A stretch of DNA of 64,000 nucleotides from Lactuca virosa (lineage: Eukaryota; Streptophyta; Magnoliopsida; Asterales; Asteraceae), in the NCBI GenBank assembly GCA_928212115.1, contig CAKMRJ010004445.1, positions 3,698,647 to 3,762,646 on the forward strand, in the 5' to 3' direction. The notes under the pieces were generated by a model. That model did no database searches. It was given only the letters and a program-made list of their open reading frames with translations, and was not told where the DNA came from. Of this stretch, positions 46,961 to 58,085 are shown piece by piece. How positions within the stretch are numbered: position 1 is the first letter of the stretch; the number at the start of each line of letters is the position of its first letter. A program made the translations under genes and the position numbers.

Positions 46961-48822
46961 TGGACCATGAAATTCCAACATAATTGTTTTCAAATCCACA
47001 TTCATTACAACTTTGTTTAAATCATCAGAGTGTCCCCAAAATATATTAGTGAAAGAGAGAGATAGAGTTCACACCATGCCATCACGCCTCGACCTTTCCC
47101 TTGGGCTCAGATGTACCTGAAACAAATCCACAAATAGTAAGCTTGAAAGCTTAGTGAGTTCCCAGAGCACACCCACACACAAACACGTACAACATATCAT
47201 ACTAGCTAATCTGCTATTCATAACACATAAGCCATGCATAACAACACATAAGGAAGCCCTGGAAACCCTCCACGGTCTTACTTTGGGTGCCATGGGAACC
47301 CCCACATGGTCTTAGCCCAATACCTCGGGACCCCCCCGGGGTCTTTGACCTAGGATGCCAAGGAAACCCTCCAAGGTCTTACACCTAAGTGCCTCGGGAA
47401 CCCCCCGAGGTCCTTGACCTAGGATGTCGAAGAAACCCTCCACGGTCTTATACCTACATGCCTCGGGAACCCCATGAGGTTTTCCATACACGATACACAG
47501 AAACAACTAGCACATTGCATACCAAATAATCCAAATAGCATATACATAACAATTAATGGGCCGGCCATGGTGCCTTCGACCCATTGGTATGGTGAGGAGA
47601 CTCACCTCTGTCTGCTGAATACAAAAGCTGCTCTCCGAACAATCCGTAACCTCCCGTGCTGAATAATAATCTTAGATAATGTTAGGACCTTAATTACCCA
47701 AGGGAACCCAAACTCCCAACCCTTCCATAAGGCCCAATTATCCATCCCTTGCTAATGGGCCCAAAGTCTAAGTCCAAAATCCTTAATGGGTCTCATGGCG
47801 CAATAAAGCCCAATCCATATATCCATGGCCCATAACAAATGAAATAGCCCATAATTCACAGAATGTAACCAGTCCAATAACCAAAACGAGGCCCAAAGGC
47901 TCAAAGGCCCAAAACAGATTCGGCCCAACTGTGATGCGTACGCTCGGCGTACCATCCTGGTACGCGCAGCGTACTGCGGTCTTGGGACTACGCGCGACGT
48001 ACATTGGGTTACGCCCATCGTACAACCAGTTTAATCACTTTCTCCATTAAGTGCTTAATACTCATTTCCTTTACGTCCAAAAGCTAGATCTAAGTCTGTT
48101 AAGATGTCCTAAGGCATAAAGTTGGCAACTTTATGCCTTTGCATGCCTCATATACACCCAACACCTCCATTAAGACCTTTCCAAGGTCTTTAACCCATGC
48201 ATGGGGCCAAAACTCCCATCAAGACTTCATTTTTATGATACTAAAGGACCAAGGGACCTCAGATCTTTCATTCCCACCTTCTGGAGTTGCTTAACTCACA
48301 AATGGAGGTCCAAATTCAACCAAAAGGGACAAGGTAGAAAACCCTAGCTAAATCTAGAGATTTAAGATGAAGGATCCAAGCTTTATACCACCAGAAGCTT
48401 TGCAAGATGATTATGATGAAAGATCTTGAAGCACCAACTCGTTCCAAGCTTGCTTAACCACCTCTTCTTCTTGGAATGAACACTAAAAGGGCCACAAATG
48501 CACTTTTTAAAGCTCAAAATGGTCTCACAAGTTTCTCTGGAGTGTAAGGATGTTCTCAGGCTGTGGAGGCTCTCTAGGGTTAAGTCCAAGGGGCTTAAGG
48601 TCGCTTAAATAGGCCTCGTGTCCAAACATTAGGGTTTTGGTCCCCTAGCACGTACGCCCAGCGTACCGCTGGTACGCCCAACGTACGTCCGGCTCCTCCG
48701 CGACCAACCATGCATAGTACGCTAAGAATACACTTATGTACGCCCAGCGTACTCAAAGGACCAATTATGCTAAAATGAAATTCCTTGAGGGTTTCAAGAC
48801 ATACCAGATTTAGGGTGTTACA
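46961..48822 (-). repeat. Element D 3' LTR (end deleted)
   Basis: Matches 54471-56391 but lacks its first ~60 bp. CTCAC-hairpin at 47138-47158 (stem TAAGCTT/AAGCTTA). A tandem of about 69 bp with CCTCGGG...CCCGAGG-type arms at about 47260-47480. Palindrome clusters at 47938-48023 and 48652-48752. TATA-like CTATTTAA on the minus strand near 48605-48612. Confidence 0.92.
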
Positions 48823-48835
48823 ACTCTCCCCCACT
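48823..48835 (-). promoter_or_regulatory. Element D polypurine tract
   Basis: The minus strand reads AGTGGGGGAGAGT directly before TGTAACA. Confidence 0.85.
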
Positions 48836-51800
48836 TGAACTAGACTTCGTCCTCGATGTCCGTAACTGTAAACAGTTCGGGTAATGCTCCCGCATCTCCT
48901 CCTCCGGCTCCTAAGTCCATTCAGAGCCTTTCCGGTGCTGACATTGTACCTTTACCAACTTCACTTCTTTGTTCCGAAGACCCTTCATCGTCTTATCTAA
49001 GATGGCGACCGGCTTCTCGACATAATTCAGGCTCCCATCCACCTGAATGTCATCCAAGGAAACAACTGCAGACTCGTCAGCAACACACTTTCGAATGGAG
49101 TTCGGTCAATACTAGCATGATAACTATTGTTGTACGAGAACTCTGCCAGTGGGAGGTATGTATCCCAACTCCCTCCAAAATCCAATACGCATGCTCGAAG
49201 CATGTCCTCCAGCGTCTGGATCGTCCTCTCACTCTGACCGTCGGTCTGAGGGTGGTACGCCGTACTGAAATGTAGCTGAGTGCCCAGTTCCTCGTGGAAC
49301 TTCTTCCAAAATCTGGAAGTAAACCGGACATCCCTGTCGGAGACTACAGACACGGGCGCCCCGTGTCTAGCCACCACCTCACGAACATAAATATCTGCCA
49401 ACTTCTCCACGGATATACTCTCGGAAATTGGAATAAAGTGGGCACTTTTCGTTAGCCTGTCTACGATCACCCATATAGCATCTACACCCCTCGCCGTCCT
49501 AGGCAACTTCGTGATGAAGTCCGTGGTGATTTCTTTCCACTTCCACATGGGGATGGGTAGCGGCTGAACCTTGCCATGAGGTCGTTGATGCTCGGCCTTG
49601 ACCTTCCTACAGGTCAAGCACCGCTCCACGAACCAGGCGATCTCCCGCTTCATGCAGGGCCCCCAATAACTCAGCCTCAAGTCCCTATACATTTTCGTAG
49701 CTCCTGGGTGTATAGAGAACTTGGACTTGTGCGCCTCCTCTAATAGTCTCTGCCTCACTCCCCTGTCACTAGTACCCATACCCGACCACACTGCGTCAAA
49801 AGGCCGCGACTATCCTTAACAAACAAAGGATACTGTCCCCGTATTTTCTCTATCTTCCAATTCTCTTTCTTCGCTCCCTCGACTTGAGCCTTCCTGATCA
49901 TGTCCAACAAAGGCGAAATCACAGTCATCATCATACAGGGACCCTGCCGTCTTGCGGCTCAATGCATCGGCCACCACATTGGCCTTTCCTGGGTGGTATA
50001 AGATCTCGCAATCATAATCCTTCAGCACATGCAGCCACCTCCTCTATCGCATGTTGAGGTTCTGCTGGTCCATCAAATACTTCAGACTATTGTGATCGGT
50101 ATAGATGGTGAATCGCACTCCATATAAATAGTTCCTCCAAATCTTGAGGGCAAACACCACTGCCCCCAATTCCAGGTCATGAGTGGGGTAATTCGCCTCA
50201 TGAGGCTTCAACTGCCTCGAGGCGTAAGCTATCACATGCCCCATCTGCATCAGTACCGCACCTAACCCTGAGATCGACGCATTGCAGTACACCACCAAAT
50301 CATCTAACCCCTCAGGTAGTACTAAAATCGGAGCCTCGCATAACCTCCGTCTCAGGGTCTCAAAAGCCATCTGCTGATCCGCACCCCACCGAAAAGTCAC
50401 ATTTTTCTTGGTCAAGCGGGTCAAAGGCACGACAATCTTGGAGAAATCCTGGATAAATCTCCGATAGTAACCCGCTATGCCCAAGAAACTACGAATCTCT
50501 GATGCATTCCTCAGTACTTCCCACCGCATCACAGCCTCAACCTTGGCTGGATCAACCGAAATACCCTCCTGATTGATGACATGCCCCAAAAACTGTACTT
50601 CCCACAGCCAAAAATCACACTTGGAGAACTTCGCATAAAGTTTCTACACCCTCACGGTCTCTAATACTTCCCTCAAATGCTGTTCGTGCTGCTCCTTGGT
50701 CTTAGAGTAGACCAGAATATCATCGATAAAAACAATCACCGACTGATCCAGCATCGGCCTACACACTCTGTTCATGAGGTCCATGAACGTTGTTGGGGCA
50801 TTGGTGAGCCCGAACGGCATCACCACAAACTCATAGTGCCCATACCGAGTTCTGAAAGCCGTCTTCGGTATATACTCATCCCGAATCCTCACCTGATGAT
50901 ATCCCGACCGAAGATCAATCTTTGAAAACCAAGACGCAACCTGAAGCTGATGAAATAAATCATCGATACTTGGCAACGGATAATGGTTCTTCACCGTTAG
51001 TTTGTTCAGTTCCCTATAATCAATGCACATCCTATGGGATCCGTCCTTCTTTTTCACGAAGAGGATCGGTGCTCCCCACGGGGAACTGCTCGGACGAATG
51101 AACCCTCGGTCTAGCAGCTCCTGAAGCTGCGTAGATAACTCTTGCATCTTTGGTGGTGCCAACTGTTGGGTTTTGAGCATTCTAACACTTCCTAAGTGTA
51201 CATGCAACCCTATTAAACCTTGGATCTATGTTTGTCTAAGATACATGCAAAATATTATTTTCCAAGGTTTATAACCTATCTAGCATGGCATGGGGTACTT
51301 TTAACCATAAAAGTACTAGATGAATTACATACCTTTTGTTGATTGTTGATTCCTTGGAGTTTGAGAGCCAAGCACCAATAATGTGAATGCCTCAAATGGA
51401 AATCACAAATCACCACAAACTTGGAAAATGTATGAGAGAGTATACTAACTCTTGATTTTGGCCACCACACTTACACACACATTAGTGTCTTTTTCATGCA
51501 ACATAAGCTTGTTTATATAGTGTACATGGTTAGGGTGAAACCCTAATAACCCATGTCTTTTCCTCTTCCAAGGATCCATGGGTAAAAGCTCCATGGATCA
51601 TCCATGGACTTCCATATAAGCTTAGCCCATTCCAAATGAGTGTTAGCCCACACCATATAAATATAATAGCCCATGATTTAATTAGTCTTCCTTTTAATCA
51701 CTAAATCAATTCATAATTAATTCAAGATTAAAACTAATTAAATAACATGACTATATATTAATATATTATAACTTATAATATATTAATAAATCGTAAGTAT

Positions 51801-52535
51801 ACAATTCTCATAAAATTATCCATAACTAGTTCGGGTGAAGTGCAACCCAAATGGACCATGCCGGGTCGGGTCAAGTATATACCAAATAAGTTATGGACTT
51901 AGACACCTTATCCAACACCAACCGGTACGGTGCCTTTGCTATCGGAGCAGCACCCGGCACCAAGTCGATACGAAAATCCACCTGCCTCTCTGGAGGCACC
52001 CCTGGTTACTCTTCGGGGAAAACGTCCCGAAAATCCTATACAACTGGCACACTGTCCACATCCGTCGTGGTTTCTATCCTCGTATCCGAGATATAAGCTA
52101 GAAATCTCGTGCAACCTTGCTGTAAAAACCTCCTAGCTCTCGCTGCCGAACAGAGGGTCGGCCCCTGCGAGACCCTCTCCCCATGAATAACCAGTTCTCC
52201 TCCACTTGGGGTTCGAACCCTCACCAACTGGCGCTCGCAATCAATCATGGCCCCGTTAGCCCCCAACCAATCCATCCCGAAAATCACCTTCAGCCCTCAC
52301 AACGGTATCGGGACTAGGTCGACACGAAACCTCTCTCCAAGCACATTTAGGACACAGTCCGGATACACCCTCACAGCACTAACGGTGCGGTCATCCGCAA
52401 TCTCTACCTCGAGTGGGGAATCTAGAGCTCCGGACGCATCCTGAAATTTCTTGCTAAGTGCAAGAGATATGAAGGATCGGGTAGCACCTGAGTCAAACAA
52501 AACATGCGCCGACATACCATTGACCAAAAATGTCC
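48836..52535 (-). pseudogene. pol: Element D pol: PR-RT-RH-IN, interrupted and deleted
   Basis: Protease LFDSGATRSF (about 52490), RT with FIDD (about 50715), RNase H and integrase (HHCC, TTDFI, SDRD, SERT). Breaks: TGA near 52297, solo LTR 51164-51917 within the RT N-terminus, TAG 50644-50646, TAG 50044-50046, and loss of about 380 bp near 49096 that joins TPFE to the later ...CVADESAV segment out of frame. The RNase H codon at 50281-50283 is Asn where A, B and C have the catalytic Asp. The chromodomain-like tail remains to about 48840 with a further stop. Confidence 0.92.
51164..51917 (-). mobile_element. Solo copia-type LTR inside D pol (754 bp)
   Basis: Ends TGTTGG...CCAACA, target duplication CCAAC at 51159-51163 and 51918-51922. 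The RT reading resumes exactly across one target copy. The minus strand has TATATAAAC near 51510 and matches the LTR of element G. No internal sequence, so a solo LTR. Confidence 0.93.
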
Positions 52536-52601
52536 CTATACAAGCATAATATATATATAAGTCATGCAAATCATAATGAGCAAAGAATAATAGATACGTA
52601 C
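52536..52601 (-). other. Candidate 66-nt intron at the gag-protease junction (element D)
   Basis: Begins GTACGT, ends TATAG on the minus strand, sits at the same A-G/TFLV junction as in A and B. Being 66 nt and free of stops, it can also be read through. Confidence 0.6.
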
Positions 52602-53796
52602 CAGCCACAACGTCTAGTGCTGCCCGAGCCTCCTCGGTGGTCAACTGAAATGCGCGGCTCTTCACCACCGGAACATCCACCTTGGCAGGGCGGCCATCGG
52701 TAATCCTCAACGTGGCGGGCGCAGGCGCCGCCACCGCTCCTCCCCCTCCTTGCAACCTCAGAAAATCGGCCCGCTTGTGGCCGGTCTGGTTGCAATGGAA
52801 ACAAATCAAGCCCTTCTTGGGGCAGTCCCTGCTCACGTGGCCCGGCTGACCACAGGTATAACACACGGTGCCCTGTCCCCTACATGCTCCTCCATGTGAC
52901 CTCCCACACTTGGCACACCGGCCCCGACTAGATGAATCCGAGGTCTTTGGCTTTTTAGCCTGACCTACTGTTGCTTGGGCCTACTCAGGCTTCTGCTTCA
53001 TGCGGAAGTCCAACTCCATCTCCCGCTCACGGGCCTTCTCCACCATCTCATTCACGGTTTTGCACCCCGTAAAGCTCACAAACTCCCGAATATAATCCCT
53101 CAGCATGGAATGATATCGGGTCCGCCTCATCTCCTCATTGATAGCATACTGCGGAATCAACAAGGATCGTTCCCGAAACTTGGCGGTGATCTCCGCCACG
53201 GTCTCGGTGGTCTGCTGCAAGTCATGAAACTCCCTCACCAGTTGTTGCACCTCAATAGGCGATGCAAAATCCGAATCAAATCGTCGGACAAACTTGACCC
53301 ATGTCATCTCTGCCACCCCGGCTGGCCCCACCTGTCTAGTAACCTCGCCCCACCAATCTCGGGCCCTATCCCTCAGCATACACGAAGCAAACCCAACCTT
53401 TTCCGCATCCGGGAAGGACCTCGTGTGCTGGGCATTCTCGATATCTGCGACCCAGCGTCAGCTGACAATGGGGTCCCTGACCCCAAAAAACTCTGGCGCC
53501 CCACACGCCTTGAACTCCCGGAACGAGGGAGTTCGGGCCCCAATCTGACCCGCCGCCATCTCAATCCTGAATGATCTGAGTCTTTCCTCCATGATCTCCA
53601 TAATGCCGTCCTTGACCATCGAAAAAATGACTGGGGTCGCGTCGAGGATGCCCTTGGTAACCTCGGCTGCAGTGAGCTCGTGCAGCCTCTCATCAATGAT
53701 ATCAGTAGTGTCTCCTGATCCCGCCCAGGATCCAGACCCCGATCCTGATCCTCCTGCTCCAAATCGTGTCATCACCATGATGGACTTAAATATCAT
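52602..53796 (-). pseudogene. gag: Element D gag (broken)
   Basis: Start near 53796 or the inner ATG at 53778. Gag domain at about 53480-53060 (RDRARDWWGEVTRQ, WVKFVRRFDSDF). Two knuckles: CYTCGQPGHVSRDC is complete; in the second (CFHCNQTGHKRADF) the last Cys is Phe. In-frame stops: TGA 53458-53460 and TAG 52981-52983. A Gly/Ser-rich stretch follows the start. Confidence 0.9.
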
Positions 53797-54080
53797 AAAT
53801 CACAATGATCAGGATCTCCATATAAGGGGTCTTCCCACACCGGTCCTCCTTGAAGTCGTCAAATCTAACAGTGCTTCGGGTACAGGTCTTGTGCTTCCAG
53901 TAGTACCGGCCTAATACTACCTTCCACACCTACCTGTACCTTTCCCCACTGCTCTACCTGATAACTCTAATTCGTACCACAACCAAACCATATCCCATAA
54001 TTACTGCGTACATCAATCTCAGGCTGTCCTAAGATTTACTCTACTCATATCAATCAAACCCATCATACTAGGTTGCCTTT

Positions 54081-54236
54081 ATGCATGCAAATTGTACACA
54101 GAAAAAGGATCAAATAGACTTTCGAATAAAAGATTCTACCCTAGGACCACAACCAAACAAGGAACAGGAAATAAGGCCAAATCAATCATTCTGAGGCTAT
54201 AAGCTCCTAACCGTATACAATTTTAAAAGCATACAC
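54081..54236 (-). repeat. Structured foldback unit, element D leader copy
   Basis: Outer arms ATGCATGC/GCATACACAT, then AATTGTA/TACAATT, around the core CCACAACCAAACAAGGAACA. Element D is a different family from F, yet carries the unit in the leader at the same place (between primer site and gag). Confidence 0.7.
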
Positions 54237-54455
54237 ATAACAAGTTCCATATAATCAATAAGGCTCAAATATCAGTATAAAATGGCTAAAATATTGGGGA
54301 ACTACTTACTTGGCTCGGCTGATCACGCGTGTTGCACTCTCATCTTTTTATTTCTTTTAAAACCCCTTTTTATGTTATTTCTGAAAACAATATTACCATT
54401 TCCCTAGTTTGAATCCTGACTCACTCGAGAGTGTGCCCGAATCCCTCAAACCAAG

Positions 54456-54467
54456 GCTCTGATACCA
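54456..54467 (-). promoter_or_regulatory. Element D primer binding site (initiator tRNA-Met)
   Basis: The minus strand reads TGGTATCAGAGC three bases after the 5' LTR. Confidence 0.93.
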
Positions 54468-54470
54468 ACT

Positions 54471-56391
54471 TGTAACGTACCAAATTTTACAAAGAAAATT
54501 TTCATTTTTAATTAATAAACACACTTGCATAAACCATGAAATTCCAACATAATTGTTTTCAAATCCACATTCATTACAACCTTGTTTAAATCATCAGAGT
54601 GTCCCCAAGATATATTAGTGAAAAAGAGAGATAGAGTGCACGCCGCGCCATCACGCCTTGTCCTTGCCCTTGGGCTCAGATGTACCTGAAAAAAATCCAC
54701 AAACGGTAAGCTTGAAAGCTTAGTGAGTTCCCAGAGCACACCCACACACAAACACGTACAACATATCATACTAGCTAATCAGCTATTCAGAACACATAAG
54801 CCATGGATAACAATACATAAGGAAGCCATGGAAACCCTCCAGGGTCTTACTTTGGGTTCCATGGGAACCCCCACATGGTCTTAGCCCAATGCCTCAGGAA
54901 CCCCCCGGGGTCTTTGACCTAGGATGCCAAGGAAACCCTCTAAGGTCTTACACCTAAGTGCCTCGGGAACCCCCCGAGGTCTTTGACCTAGGATGTCGTA
55001 GAAACCCTCCACGGTCTTATACCTACATGCCTCGGGAACCCCATGAGGTCTTCCATACATGATACATAGAAACAACTAGCACATTTCTTACCAAATAATC
55101 CAAATAGCATATACATAACAATTAATGGGTCGGCCATGGTGCCTTCGACCCATTGGTATGGTGAGGAGACTCACCTCTTTCTGCTGAATACAAAAGCTGC
55201 TCTCCTAACACTCCGTAACCCCCCGTGCTGAATAATAATATTAGATAATGTTTGGACCTTAATTAACCAAGGGAACCCAAACTCCCAACCCTTCAATAAG
55301 GCCCGATTATCCATCCCTTGCTAATGGGCCCAAAGTCCAAGTCCAAAATCCTTAATGGGCCTCATGGCGCAATAAAGCCCAATCCATATATCCATGGCCC
55401 ATAACAAATGAAATAGCCCATAATTCACAGAATGTAACCAGTCCAATAACCAAAACGAGGCCCAAAGGCTCAAAGGCCCAAAACAGATTCGGCCCAACTG
55501 TGATGCGTACGCTCGGCGTACCATCCTGGTACGCGCAGCGTACTGGGGTCTTGGGACTACGCGCGACGTACATTGGGTTACGCCCATCGTACAACCAGTT
55601 TAATCACTTTCTCCATTAAGTGCTTAATACTCATTTCCTTTACGTCCAAAATCCAGATCTAAGTCTGTTAAGATGTCCTAAGGCATAAAGTTGGCAACTT
55701 TATGCCTTTGCATGCCTCATATACACCCAACACCTCCATTAAGACCTTTCCAAGGTCTTTAACCCATGCATGAGGCCAAAACTCCCATCAAGACTTCATT
55801 TTTATGATACTAAAGGACCAAAGGACATCTGATATGTCATTCCCACCTTCTGGAGTTGCTTAACTCACAAATGGAGGTCCAAAATCAACCAAAAGGGACA
55901 AGGTAGAAAACCCTAGCTAAATCTAGAGATTTAAGATGAAAGATCCAAGCTTTTTACCTCCAGAAGCTTTGCAAGATGACTATGATGCAAGATCTCGAAG
56001 CACCAACTCGTTCCAAGCTTGCTTAACCACCTCTTCTTCTTGGAATGAACACTAAAAGGGCCACAAATGCACTTTTTAAAGCTCAAAATGGTCTCACAAG
56101 TTTCTCTCGAGTGTAAGGACATTCTAAGGCTATGGAGGCTCTCTAGGGTTAAGTCCAAGGGCCTTAAGGTCGCTTAAATAGGCCTCATGTCCGAACATTA
56201 GGGTTTTGGACCCCTGGCACGTACGCCCAGTGTACTGCTGGTACGCCCAACGTACGTCCGACTCCTCCGCGACCAACCATCAATAGTACGCTAAGCGTAC
56301 AATTAAGTACGCCCAGCGTACTCAAAGGACCAATTATGCTAAAATGAAATTCCTTGAGGGTTTCAAGACATACCAGATTTAGGGTGTTACA
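54471..56391 (-). repeat. Element D 5' LTR (1921 bp)
   Basis: Complete copy. CTCAC-hairpin at 54707-54727, ~69-bp tandem near 54830-55050, palindrome clusters 55507-55592 and 56221-56321, TATA-like box on the minus strand at 56174-56181. Small frames inside (55321-55594) are shared by both LTRs but show no known domain. Confidence 0.93.
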
Positions 56392-57285
56392 GATAAGGTA
56401 ATTGTTCCATAAACTATACCTATTAAAGTTTATATGTTTGTTAATATATTCAATTCGTGTATTATTCTGAAAACTTTACAAATATGGTTGCATCTTGAAA
56501 ACTTCCCTTATGCTCAGCGTATTACAAAAGGGATATATTATCTAAATGTTTTGTAAAAGGTAATGATCTCTTGATTGTATCGTTTACATAAGTTTTAATC
56601 TTGTTAAAAATCCTTTATATAAAATCAGAAGATTTCTTTGTGTTTTCCTTTTATTCCCCCTGAAAACGTTAAAAATAGTAAAAGTGTAGGGGTATGAACT
56701 CACAGTTGGTTGCGTGTAAGTGTCGGACAACGAGACTGGAATGAGGACCCTCGAGTTGTACGCGAAATTAACGGAATCCTAATAATAATTAAACACATAT
56801 TTGCATTTAAATTAGTGAACCCATTAATTAAAGTGTTAGAAAACACTTGCTTTTGGTTTAGGATGTTACCGAGACTCGATCGAAGTGGAAAAATGGGTTT
56901 ACAACCAAGTTTCACGATTTAGGGTAGTTTGCGGCCGTGAAAGGTTTTCGGCCGTGAACTGTTCTCGGTCGTGAACTGATTTCGGCCGTGAACTGTTCAC
57001 TTCCCTTGAATGGTTTGCGGTCTTTGAATTGTTTGCGGCCTGTTTTTGGTGTTCTTGGTGTTCTTGGTGAAATCTGAAGATTTGAAGGTTCATGGCCGTA
57101 AACCCGAGAATGAAGAGTGCTTGATTTGATGAAATGATGAATGTTTGATGCTCCAAAACAAGTTCCAAGGTGGATTGGATGATTTTTGGAGGATAGGTGA
57201 GAGAAACTTGAGTTTTCGGTTGGTGGGTTTAGAGAGAGAATGTTGAGTTTTCGGCCAGAAGTGTAGAAATGAGGGTAAAAATCAG

Positions 57286-57348
<63 letters not shown>

Positions 57349-57604
57349 TTGGGTTTACGGTCGGAGGTGGGGTCCCCAAGCCGTGAACGGTTTACGGCCG
57401 TAAACACCGGGATGAACGAGACTCGGCTGATTTTCGTAGAAAGACTTGATTCTTCGCACTATTTTAGTCTCGACACTTATATACATTTAATTTATATAAT
57501 CTAAGTTGTTCTCAACCCTTACGAGCTTAACGGAAAGAATAAAATTCCAAAATTTTATTTAACGGGATTGACTTTTGTTGACCGAAAAGTATCGGGTTGT
57601 CACA
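56392..57604 (-). repeat. Element F 5' LTR, right piece
   Basis: Resumes at GATAAGGTAATTG, matching about 32155-33333 of the other LTR. Contains palindrome groups 56931-57100 and 57353-57405 and (AT)n 57287-57345. The 155-codon frame across the AT tract is not a gene. Confidence 0.9.
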
Positions 57605-58085
57605 TAGTTGGACTCATGACTCATGTTGACTAGGGTTGGACTAAACCTAAATGGAAGTCCATGAAAGGTTTAGCCCAAAAGGCCTAAGAAATATGAAGAG
57701 TCATTAGGGTTTGCATGGTTGTAATCCTAAGCTATAAAAGAAGTCCCTAACGCCCTAAAGTCGACCCCCATGGATACTAAAGTAGAAGCTAGCCGATTTT
57801 GAGCTTGCAAGCCTCTCTCTCAAGTTCATTCTCTTATTCTTGGTTTGTTATAAGACATTTGAGGCATCACACTTGAGGTGCTAGGCTCCTAAAGGTCAAA
57901 GAGAAGCAAGCTACTACACAAGGTAATCTTCTAACTGTTTTTATGATTCAAATGTTGCCTTCCATGCTAGTTAAGACTTTATGCTTTGGAAAAACAATGT
58001 TGCATGTATAATTAGATAAAACTTAGATCCAAAGCATTAGGGTTGTATGTGCACCATAGGAATGTTAGAGTACATAAAACCCATA
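57605..58085 (+). repeat. Element G 5' LTR, third piece
   Basis: Continues from 30637 across the TAGTT duplication. Contains a TATA-like CTATAAAAG near 57732 in the right sense and ends near AAAACCCATA, aligned to the inverse start of the solo LTR in D. Confidence 0.78.

Larger units (their letters stand above)
46961..56391 (-). mobile_element. Element D: Ty3/gypsy chromovirus inside the F LTR
   Basis: LTRs 46961-48822 (truncated) and 54471-56391; primer site 54456-54467; purine tract 48823-48835. The right flank is GATAA. The left flank and the first ~60 bp of the left LTR are deleted together with F sequence, so no target duplication is visible. Gag-pol is broken by several stops, an integrase deletion and a solo LTR insertion in the RT region. 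The LTR palindromes are of the GTACGCCCAGCGTAC type shared with C, although the LTR as a whole differs from C. Confidence 0.94.
30638..57604 (-). mobile_element. Element F: gag-only gypsy-type element, hosting B and D
   Basis: Flanked by TAGTT (30633-30637 and 57605-57609). LTRs begin TGTCACACCCC and end GTCACA. The right LTR borders a minus-strand initiator-Met primer site and the left LTR a purine tract, so F is on the minus strand. After removing B the interior is about 3.6 kb and codes only gag; no protease, RT or integrase trace is seen. It resembles gag-only terminal-repeat elements (TR-GAG) and would need a partner's pol. Element D is inserted in its right LTR. Confidence 0.93.

Noticed and set aside
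47752..48025. Conserved small frames in both D LTRs (also 55321-55594)
   Set aside because: They are present in both LTRs because LTRs are copies, overlap each other in two frames and include the palindrome cluster.
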